Part shown: piece after piece, positions 7,458-12,072 of the stretch
Numbering within the stretch: position 1 is the stretch's first letter
Layout: every line of letters starts with the position of its first letter
Assembly: GCA_903858915.1 (NCBI GenBank)
Contig: CAIOKL010000175.1
Location: 1 to 12,072, forward strand
DNA from: an uncultured Alphaproteobacteria bacterium
GTDB taxonomy: Bacteria > Pseudomonadota > Alphaproteobacteria > Rickettsiales > UBA1997
Direction: 5' to 3'
Length of the DNA: 12,072 nt
Translations under genes and position numbers: made by a program
Notes under the pieces: model-generated
What the model was told of the DNA's origin: nothing
Databases searched by the model: none
What the model saw: only the letters and a program-made list of their open reading frames with translations

Positions 7458-7943
7458 ATGAAAAAAAATAATCAAAAAAAACTAATAAATCTCGAAAATT
7501 CTTTCACTGAATTCTTGTTATATAAGGCGCCAAGTGGTGCAGTGAAGGTTGAAATATTTTTGAAAAACGAAAATATTTGGCTCACTCAAGAAAAAATCGC
7601 CATGCTTTTTGGGGTTGATCGCTCGGTGATTACCAAGCATTTAAAAAATATTTTTGAGAGTACGGAATTAGACAAAGAAGCAACTTGTGCAAAATTTGCA
7701 CAAGTTCGCGATGAAGGTGGGCGTAGTGTCAATCGTGAAATTGAGTTCTACAATCTCGATGCCATTATTTCGGTGGGATATCGAGTTAATTCAACGCAAG
7801 CGACGCATTTCCGGATGTGGGCGACTGAAAGGTTGAAGGAATATATCATCAAAGGTTTTACGATGGATGATGAGCGTTTGAAAGATCCAAGAAAAATTTT
7901 TGGTAAAGATTATTTTGATGAACAACTCGCTCGGAGTATGTAA
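7458..7943 (+). CDS. RhuM-family protein, C-terminally truncated
   Basis: 161 residues matching the N-terminal half of the RhuM ('virulence protein') family: IWLTQEKIAMLFGVDRSVIT with a helix-turn-helix-like segment (~40-65), ATCAKFAQV (75-83), REIEFYNLDAIISVGYRVNS (93-112), FRMWATERLKEYIIKGF (118-134) and FGKDYFDEQLARS (148-160). Full RhuM proteins run to roughly 310-350 residues and continue with a helical region right after FGKDYFDE-L; here a TAA follows. No frame downstream resumes the family sequence, so the 3' half has been lost, probably in the event that placed the following operon. RhuM genes are usually accessory and often lie near restriction-modification or other mobile loci; their molecular role is uncertain. 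It may still make a stable DNA-binding fragment, but I regard it as a likely pseudogene. Confidence 0.8.
   Translation: MKKNNQKKLINLENSFTEFLLYKAPSGAVKVEIFLKNENIWLTQEKIAMLFGVDRSVITKHLKNIFESTELDKEATCAKFAQVRDEGGRSVNREIEFYNLDAIISVGYRVNSTQATHFRMWATERLKEYIIKGFTMDDERLKDPRKIFGKDYFDEQLARSM
7682..7706. repeat. 25-nt near-perfect inverted repeat within RhuM gene
   Basis: AACTTGTGCAAA (7682-7693) is followed by one base and then its exact complement TTTGCACAAGTT (7695-7706). It lies inside the codons for the conserved ATCAKFAQV segment, so the symmetry may simply result from that peptide and codon choice. In RNA it could fold into a hairpin only with a few central pairs opened; in DNA it would look like a dyad protein-binding site. 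Confidence 0.8.
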
Positions 7944-7978
7944 ATTTCATAAGAACCTAATTTTGATTTATTAAATTG

Positions 7979-8007
7979 TTGAGAGTTATTTTTTTTGTTA
8001 CTAAAAT
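7979..8007 (+). promoter_or_regulatory. Predicted sigma-70 promoter of the three-gene operon
   Basis: TTGAGA (7979-7984), a 17-nt spacer and TAAAAT (8002-8007) each match the consensus at five of six positions. Initiation would fall near 8014, giving a leader of about 38 nt before ATG 8052. Chance matches are common in AT-rich DNA, but the spacing, match quality and position directly before an operon are all right. Confidence 0.55.
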
Positions 8008-8035
8008 AAGCTTAATTGTTTTTAAAATTAAGTTT
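8008..8035. promoter_or_regulatory. Dyad at predicted transcription start
   Basis: AAGCTTAAT (8008-8016) can pair with ATTAAGTTT (8027-8035) across a 10-nt loop, with one G-U pair in RNA. It abuts the -10 element and spans the predicted start, a position suitable for an operator or a leader hairpin. There is no following T run long enough for a good terminator. AT-rich sequence makes such dyads common, so the call is tentative. Confidence 0.3.
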
Positions 8036-8051
8036 TGAAATTAATCATTGT

Positions 8052-8732
8052 ATGAATGTCACCCTTGAGGCCAAAGAACTCAGCATAGTTTTTATAGGTC
8101 AATTTAATCCAGCGATTGTAAACCCTAGCTGGCTTTTGCTAAAAAAGCTAATTAGTGAACCTGCTCAAAAACAAGCCCTAGAAAACAATAATTATATTTC
8201 TCATCCCGATATCTCTCAGTTTAAATTAGATTACTGCACTATCCAGACAACAAAAGATCGTTATATTATTACCTCTACCCAGGAGGGATATTTTGAATCA
8301 TTAATGGAACATACGGTTGGCATTTTTTCTTACCTCGGAGAAACTCCAATTTATCAAATGGGCATTAATCTTGCTCATCACTACAGATTTAAAGATAAAG
8401 AAGGATATAATAAATATTGTGATTTAGTCGCTCCAAAGGAAATTTGGAATGAAAAAACAAAGAATCCTGGTTTAAAGAAGATTGAAATTCGTTCAGAAAG
8501 AGAAGATCAATATAAGGGAGAGATAAACACTTATCTTGGAATATCGCCAAACTTTGAAATGGGGCTTAGAATCCAAGTAAATGATCATTATACTTTATAT
8601 GATCGAAGTGAGGCTTCTAATGCGTTAGAAATAAATGCTAGTCTTGCAGTTACAATGCTTAAGGATAATTGGGAAAATTCGATGAAAAATTCTGCATCAA
8701 TAATAGAAAATCTAATAAGCCATGCAAACTAA
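8052..8732 (+). CDS. Unassigned protein A of MBL operon (226 aa)
   Basis: Not assigned to a named family. The frame is open from further upstream (a TTG at 8016), but ATG 8052 gives a start MNVTLEAKELSIVFIGQFNP, which I believe is the usual beginning of this protein type; that is from memory, not from a search. Visible: a strongly alternating beta-like N-terminus (1-25), TQEGYFESL (76-84), TPIYQMGIN (98-106), a charged middle APKEIWNEKTKNPGLKKIEI, and MGLRIQVNDHY (170-180) near the C-terminus, followed by a helix. There is no signal peptide, membrane segment or metal-binding cluster, so it is probably cytoplasmic. It is the first gene of a three-gene operon behind a predicted promoter, and it overlaps the next gene by 11 nt. 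Codon use is richer in ATA and AGA than in nhaA or lptB. Function unknown. Confidence 0.8.
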   Translation: MNVTLEAKELSIVFIGQFNPAIVNPSWLLLKKLISEPAQKQALENNNYISHPDISQFKLDYCTIQTTKDRYIITSTQEGYFESLMEHTVGIFSYLGETPIYQMGINLAHHYRFKDKEGYNKYCDLVAPKEIWNEKTKNPGLKKIEIRSEREDQYKGEINTYLGISPNFEMGLRIQVNDHYTLYDRSEASNALEINASLAVTMLKDNWENSMKNSASIIENLISHAN

Positions 8733-9315
8733 CTTCAAAGTAATAGATAGCTCTTCTTTTTTGGATGAAGAAAAAAAAGTACATAAAGGAATCTATTATG
8801 GAGAATCTATTATCATGGATTATGTTGATAACATTGGAAGAGAAAGCGAGAATGATAATCTGAAAAAAATAATTAACGGGACGGAATCAACTTTAAGAAA
8901 TTGTTTCAAAAATGAAAATGTAATTCCGATTTCAAGTTCAAGCATAGAATCAGAAAATTTTGAAAAAAATAAAAATGAAATTTGTTACTCTTTAGCTCAG
9001 AAGGAGTGGTATGGTTATGTTGAAAATGTATCCGAAGAAGATGGTGAATTTACCGCTGTTTTAAAAGATAAGTCTGGTAAAGAATCTGACATAAGGGTTG
9101 ATTTTGCAATAGACGAGGTAAATGAAGGAGACAGAGACTTGATAATAAACGGTGCCTTAATAAGATGGATCATTGGAAAAGAAAGAAAAGTTCATGGTCA
9201 AATCAAGAATAATGATTACATCATTTTTCCTCGGTTTCCTATTTGGAAAAAAGAAGAGTTGAGCGAAAATTCCTACGTGGTAAAAGATTTTAATGATTGG
9301 CTTAACTCTGAATGA
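8722..9315 (+). CDS. Unassigned protein B of MBL operon (197 aa)
   Basis: Not assigned to a named family. The N-terminal ~90 residues are acidic and Ser/Asn-rich without clear structure. The C-terminal part (~93-180) looks like a compact beta-rich domain: EWYGYVENVSEEDGEFTAVL, then KSGKESDIRVDFAIDEV, EGDRDLIINGALIRWIIGKE and YIIFPRFPIWKKEEL. The alternating pattern and the GxxxxWxIG and FPRFPxW elements recall a small beta-barrel, but no known fold was assigned. I recall similar W-x-G-x-V domains in other uncharacterised operon proteins; this is memory only. The ATG at 8722 lies inside gene A (11-nt overlap), and the stop overlaps the hydrolase start (ATGA, 9312-9315), so the three proteins are translationally coupled and probably made in fixed ratio. 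Confidence 0.8.
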   Translation: MQTNFKVIDSSSFLDEEKKVHKGIYYGESIIMDYVDNIGRESENDNLKKIINGTESTLRNCFKNENVIPISSSSIESENFEKNKNEICYSLAQKEWYGYVENVSEEDGEFTAVLKDKSGKESDIRVDFAIDEVNEGDRDLIINGALIRWIIGKERKVHGQIKNNDYIIFPRFPIWKKEELSENSYVVKDFNDWLNSE

Positions 9316-10391
9316 AATTTAGTCCTCCCAACAATGATGAGTTGGAAATCACAATTTTTGGTTCTGGATATGGCGAGAGTATATTGGTTCATCTTACTAA
9401 TGGAAAATGGCTAATTGTCGATTCATGCATATCCAGAGATGTTGAGTTTCCTTGTCCAATTGAGTATTTAAAAAGAATCGGAGTTGATGTCGGTGAATCC
9501 GTTGCGATGGTTGTTGCCACTCATTGGCATGACGATCATATAAAAGGAATGAGTAAAATTTTTGAAGACTGTCCAAAGGCAAAACCTGTTTTTTCTGCAG
9601 CTTTTAATGATACAAAATTCATGAAACTTGTAATGGATAGCTCGTTAAGTAGACTATCGTCCATCAATCCTTCAACTGGTATATCAGAAATCAGTAAATC
9701 GTGGAATTTACTTTGGAAAAGAAACAATAAAATTATATTTGCTTTGTCGGATAAATTATTGATGGACAATGATTTTCAGATATATTCACTTTCACCAAGT
9801 GATGAAATTTTTGAAAAGGCTATTTTATCAATTCTTTCTCAATTGCCAACGCAAAATACTTCAGTTAAAAGAATAAATCCGCCAAGATCTAATCATGCTT
9901 CTGTGGTGTTGTGGTTAAAAAATAACTTGGAAAGAGTTTTGCTTGGATCTGATTTAGAAGAGGCTTCAGATTATAAGGGATGGAGTGTTTTAATTGATGG
10001 AATTAAATCAACTATAGTGGATAAAAAAGCATCAATATATAAGGTTGCTCATCATGGCTCTAAAACCGGACATCATGATGAAATTTGGACAAAGCTCCTT
10101 GAGAAAAATCCAATATGTTTAATTGCGTCATTTAACAAAAATCCAAAACTTCCCTCCGAAGAAGACTTAACTAGAATATCAAAAAACTCTGATTTAGTTT
10201 TTCTTTCATCTTCTACCGAGGAGAGTGAAAAAGCTACGCGAATTCAAGATAAACATGTTAAAAGAACTCTTCAAAAGAGAAATGCGACCCATGTCGATAG
10301 TAAGTTCAGTTTTGTTAGACATAGAAAAAAACCGGATGAAAGTTGGGGGTATGATCTATTTGGAGATGCTACTAAATTTAATCATAATTGA
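9312..10391 (+). CDS. ComEC/Rec2-like metallo-beta-lactamase-fold hydrolase
   Basis: 359 residues, cytoplasmic (no signal peptide or membrane helix). The MBL fold is read from: a strand LEITIFGSGYGESILVHL leading to IVDSC (35-39); the metal motif HWHDDH (His71, His73, Asp75, His76) within ATHWHDDHIKGM; NHASVVLWLKNN (194-205), like the N-x-x-S-x-V-x-x-L strand of ComEC; LLGSDLEE with Asp214; and KVAHHGSKTG with His247-His248. This arrangement matches the soluble MBL domain of the DNA-uptake protein ComEC/Rec2 and stand-alone relatives, which are suspected or known phosphodiesterases/nucleases. The ~50-residue Lys/Arg-rich tail (~307-345) is extra and could bind nucleic acid (inference). All metal ligands are present, so catalysis is likely; the substrate is unknown. 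It is the last gene of the operon, with a 4-nt overlap with gene B. Confidence 0.9.
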   Translation: MKFSPPNNDELEITIFGSGYGESILVHLTNGKWLIVDSCISRDVEFPCPIEYLKRIGVDVGESVAMVVATHWHDDHIKGMSKIFEDCPKAKPVFSAAFNDTKFMKLVMDSSLSRLSSINPSTGISEISKSWNLLWKRNNKIIFALSDKLLMDNDFQIYSLSPSDEIFEKAILSILSQLPTQNTSVKRINPPRSNHASVVLWLKNNLERVLLGSDLEEASDYKGWSVLIDGIKSTIVDKKASIYKVAHHGSKTGHHDEIWTKLLEKNPICLIASFNKNPKLPSEEDLTRISKNSDLVFLSSSTEESEKATRIQDKHVKRTLQKRNATHVDSKFSFVRHRKKPDESWGYDLFGDATKFNHN

Positions 10392-10420
10392 TTATTAAAT
10401 ATTGGATGTAATCAATTTTT
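10386..10420. terminator. AT-only symmetric hairpin between convergent genes
   Basis: AATTGATTA (10386-10394), which includes the hydrolase stop codon, is complementary to TAATCAATT (10409-10417) across a 14-nt loop; T residues follow to 10420. The map stop begins at 10419. The stem is perfect but contains a single G-C pair, so termination strength is uncertain. Confidence 0.5.
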
Positions 10421-11267
10421 AAACCCCATAAGGTGGAAAATCTAACCCCTTCGGTGAAGCGGTGAAGATCTCAAAGCCGTCTTTAGTGACGCCGATTGTA
10501 TGTTCAAATTGTGCCGATAATGATCTTTTTCCTGTTGAGTTGTTTTTATCGGCTGTGATTACTGTCCACTCATATAAAACTGGATCATTTTTAAGAGTTT
10601 CATCTTTTCTACTATAATGACTTCCTTCGTTAATCATTGGCTCAACTGTGAAAAACATTCCTTCCTCAAGAATTATACCCTCGTTTTTTTTGCCATAATG
10701 TAAAACGCTCGGTTCGGCGTGAAAAACCTTGCCAATTCCGTGTCCGCAATAATCTCTAACTACCGAAAAGCCATTTTTTTCAGCATGGTTTTGAATTGTG
10801 TGACCAATGTTACCAATTTTAACGCCGGGTTTGATTTCTTGAATTCCAAACATCATACAATCATAAGTTGTTTGAGTTAATTTTTTAGCCTTGATTGAAA
10901 CTTTATCGCCAACAAAATACATCCTACTTGAATCACCATGCCAACCATCAACAATAACCGTTACATCAATATTGATAGTATCGCCATTTTTTAGAACTCT
11001 ATTTGATGGGACTCCGTGGCAAATTATTTCATTTACCGAAGTACAAATTGATTTTGGGAATGAATATTTGAAGCCTCTGGGATGATAGTTGAGTGGAGCC
11101 GGAATCGCATTATTCTCGATAATTTTTTTATGACATAAATCATTGAGATAATTGGTGGTGACGCCGACCTCAACAAAAGGCGTGATGTAATCTAAAATCT
11201 CGCCGGCCAATTTTCCCGCGATGCGCATTTTTTCAAAATCTTCGCTTTTGTGAATCGTAATTGTCAT
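10419..11267 (-). CDS. map: Methionine aminopeptidase, type I
   Basis: Essential metallo-enzyme removing the initiator methionine from nascent proteins in the cytoplasm. 282 residues, somewhat longer than the usual ~255-265. The five metal ligands are visible: Asp101 and Asp112 (NIDVTVIVDGWHGDSSRMY), His176 (GHGIGKVFHAEP), Glu209 (FTVEPMI) and Glu255 (SAQFEHTIGVT); His84 in IICHGVP is the conserved active-site His. Between Glu209 and Glu255 there are 46 residues against 31 in E. coli, an insertion of about 15 residues around GSHYSRKDETLKNDPVLYEW and ITADKNNSTGKRSLSA. The start at 11267 gives MTITIHKSEDFEKMRIAGKL, typical for the family. It is divergent from coq7 and convergent with the hydrolase gene. 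Confidence 0.96.
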   Translation of the reverse strand: MTITIHKSEDFEKMRIAGKLAGEILDYITPFVEVGVTTNYLNDLCHKKIIENNAIPAPLNYHPRGFKYSFPKSICTSVNEIICHGVPSNRVLKNGDTINIDVTVIVDGWHGDSSRMYFVGDKVSIKAKKLTQTTYDCMMFGIQEIKPGVKIGNIGHTIQNHAEKNGFSVVRDYCGHGIGKVFHAEPSVLHYGKKNEGIILEEGMFFTVEPMINEGSHYSRKDETLKNDPVLYEWTVITADKNNSTGKRSLSAQFEHTIGVTKDGFEIFTASPKGLDFPPYGV

Positions 11268-11297
11268 AAATTTGTTTGATTTAATTTCTTTTTTCTT

Positions 11298-11326
11298 ATT
11301 AAAATGCTTAATTGCAAATATTTCAA
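11298..11326 (-). promoter_or_regulatory. Predicted sigma-70 promoter of map
   Basis: Reading the minus strand, TTGAAA (11326-11321), a 17-nt spacer and TTTAAT (11303-11298) each match consensus at five of six positions. A start near 11291 would leave a leader of about 23 nt before the map ATG. The 81-nt gap to coq7 must also hold the coq7 promoter, for which I see only weak candidates. Confidence 0.5.
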
Positions 11327-11348
11327 TTTAATTCTTTTAAATTTATTT

Positions 11349-11906
11349 ATGCCACATTCTAAAAAAATATCGGAAATAATTCGCGTTGACCACGCTGGAG
11401 AGATGGGTGCCAAGGTTATTTACGATGGACAAATCTTCGCTTTAAAACTCAAAAAAGATTTTAAAACTTTAAAAATTGTTGAAGAAATGAAGGCTCAAGA
11501 AGTCGAGCATTTCAATTTTTTTGATGAAAAAATCAAGCAAAAAAAAGTGCGTCCGACCTTGATGCAACCGATTTGGGGCGTTGGCGGTTTTGCTTTGGGT
11601 TTTTTGACGGCGATGATTGATAAAAAATCGGCGATGGTTTGCACAACGGCGGTTGAGGAAGTTATCGACGAACATTATCAAGAGCAAATTAAAGAACTCG
11701 ATTTTATCGTTGAAAATATTGATGAAAAAGGCAAAAAAGAATTTGAAAACTTACAACAAAATATTCAAAAATTTCGCGATGAAGAAATTCATCATCGTGA
11801 TGTCGCCTACGAAAATAACGCTCGCGATTTTATCGCCTATAAACCATTATCTATTTTTATAAAATTTGCCACTAAAACGTCGATTGCAATTTCTAAAAAA
11901 GTATAA
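11349..11906 (+). CDS. coq7: Ubiquinone biosynthesis hydroxylase Coq7 (DMQ hydroxylase)
   Basis: Di-iron monooxygenase hydroxylating 2-octaprenyl-3-methyl-6-methoxy-1,4-benzoquinol (demethoxyubiquinol) in oxygen-dependent ubiquinone synthesis; a peripheral membrane protein. 185 residues from ATG 11349; an ATG at 11304 would add a 15-residue hydrophobic stretch not typical of the family, and the family normally begins close to IIRVDHAGE, so 11349 is preferred. Ligand motifs: IRVDHAGEMGA (Glu18), EVEH (Glu51, His54), CTTAVEEVIDEHY (Glu103) and RDEEIHH (Glu145, His148). The central PIWGVGGFALGFLTAMI segment is the membrane-associated hydrophobic helix of the family. Its presence implies aerobic respiration with ubiquinone. 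Confidence 0.93.
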   Translation: MPHSKKISEIIRVDHAGEMGAKVIYDGQIFALKLKKDFKTLKIVEEMKAQEVEHFNFFDEKIKQKKVRPTLMQPIWGVGGFALGFLTAMIDKKSAMVCTTAVEEVIDEHYQEQIKELDFIVENIDEKGKKEFENLQQNIQKFRDEEIHHRDVAYENNARDFIAYKPLSIFIKFATKTSIAISKKV

Positions 11907-11920
11907 TTTTTTATAATAAT

Positions 11921-11936
11921 TCGATTGAAAAATCGA
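11921..11936. other. Short hairpin after coq7
   Basis: TCGATT and AATCGA pair perfectly around a GAAA loop 15 nt after the coq7 stop. There is no T run after it, so it may be a weak terminator or RNA 3'-end stabiliser at most. Confidence 0.35.
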
Positions 11937-12072
11937 GAGTTTAAATCATGATATTTGCAGGCTAGGGGAGTTTAATCAAGATTTTACCAAGGCAGAGCCA
12001 CACATTCGCAATGCAGATATCATTAATATCGATTTTCAGTCAGTTAAGGCATCCGAAACGATGAATAAAAAG
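11929..12072 (+). pseudogene. Arginase-family (formimidoylglutamase-like) fragment, incomplete
   Basis: After a TGA at 11926-11928 one frame is open to the window end. It reads CRLGEFNQDF, then TKAEPHIRNADIINIDFQSV and KASE. The pattern R-L-G...E-P-x-x-R-x-A-D-x-x-x-x-D-x-x-x-x-K-x-S resembles the middle of formimidoylglutamase-like ureohydrolases of the kind common in Bacteroidetes, where the Asp after the ADxI segment precedes the second metal motif. There is no ATG, GTG or TTG before this segment in frame, and about half the expected protein is missing upstream, where coq7 sits. It is therefore probably the 3' part of a broken or transferred gene. The rest lies beyond the window, so intactness downstream is unknown. 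The assignment rests on about 36 residues. Confidence 0.45.

Noticed and set aside
8016..8051. Upstream TTG start for the first gene of the MBL operon
   Set aside because: It would add 12 residues with no ribosome site and would lie almost at the predicted transcription start; ATG 8052 gives a more natural N-terminus.
7965..10400. GATTTATTAAAT (7965-7976) and GATTATTAAAT (10390-10400) as flanking direct repeats of the accessory operon
   Set aside because: They are near-identical and in suggestive positions, but too short and AT-rich to distinguish from chance, and the second overlaps the stop codon and hairpin.
11304..11348. Upstream ATG for coq7
   Set aside because: The added hydrophobic stretch is not typical of Coq7, and the second ATG lies just before the conserved start of the family.
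1..12072. tRNA, rRNA, riboswitch or CRISPR array
   Set aside because: No cloverleaf-like segment, conserved rRNA stretch or regularly spaced repeat was seen on either strand; the only tandem repeats are the coding ones at 537-770.

Overview
The window reads as chromosomal DNA of a strongly AT-rich, Gram-negative, respiring bacterium, most likely a low-GC alphaproteobacterium of the Rickettsiales/Holosporales kind. The Gram-negative call rests on BamD, LptA and LptB. The respiring call rests on the ubiquinone hydroxylase Coq7 and on NhaA. The alphaproteobacterial placement is inferred from gene content and base composition and was not tested by a search. Shine-Dalgarno sequences are weak or absent before most genes, and many starts are coupled to the preceding stop instead.

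Layout. 3-338 is the 3' remnant of a transposase gene with an in-frame stop. 377-928 encodes a lysine-free, glycine/glutamine-rich repeat protein of unknown role, ending at a nested palindromic terminator (about 969-1037) shared with the convergent bioA. 1048-4909 (minus strand) is a tight operon transcribed DUF192 > hisD > bamD > bioA, with two 4-nt stop/start overlaps and one 6-nt gap. On the plus strand, lptA (4881-5486) overlaps the DUF192 gene head-to-head and runs into lptB (1-nt overlap) and nhaA (12-nt gap).

7458-10391 is an accessory insert between nhaA and map. It starts with a RhuM-family gene cut off at its C-terminus. A well-formed sigma-70-type promoter and a dyad follow. They lead a compact three-gene operon: an unassigned 226-aa protein, an unassigned 197-aa protein with a predicted beta-rich C-terminal domain, and a cytoplasmic ComEC/Rec2-like metallo-beta-lactamase-fold hydrolase. 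The operon ends in a symmetric AT hairpin facing map. It is the best candidate in the window for an undescribed system, possibly defence- or mobile-element-related, but its function cannot be read from the sequence.

10419-11267 is map (minus), divergent from coq7 (11349-11906, plus). The last ~140 bases carry an open frame that looks like the middle of an arginase-family (formimidoylglutamase-like) protein with no N-terminal half, probably a remnant.

The housekeeping genes serve the outer membrane (BamD for protein insertion, LptA/LptB for lipopolysaccharide export), biosynthesis (HisD, BioA, Coq7), ion balance (NhaA) and protein maturation (Map). The transposase remnant, truncated RhuM gene, accessory operon and arginase fragment show that the spaces between these blocks accumulate and lose foreign DNA.
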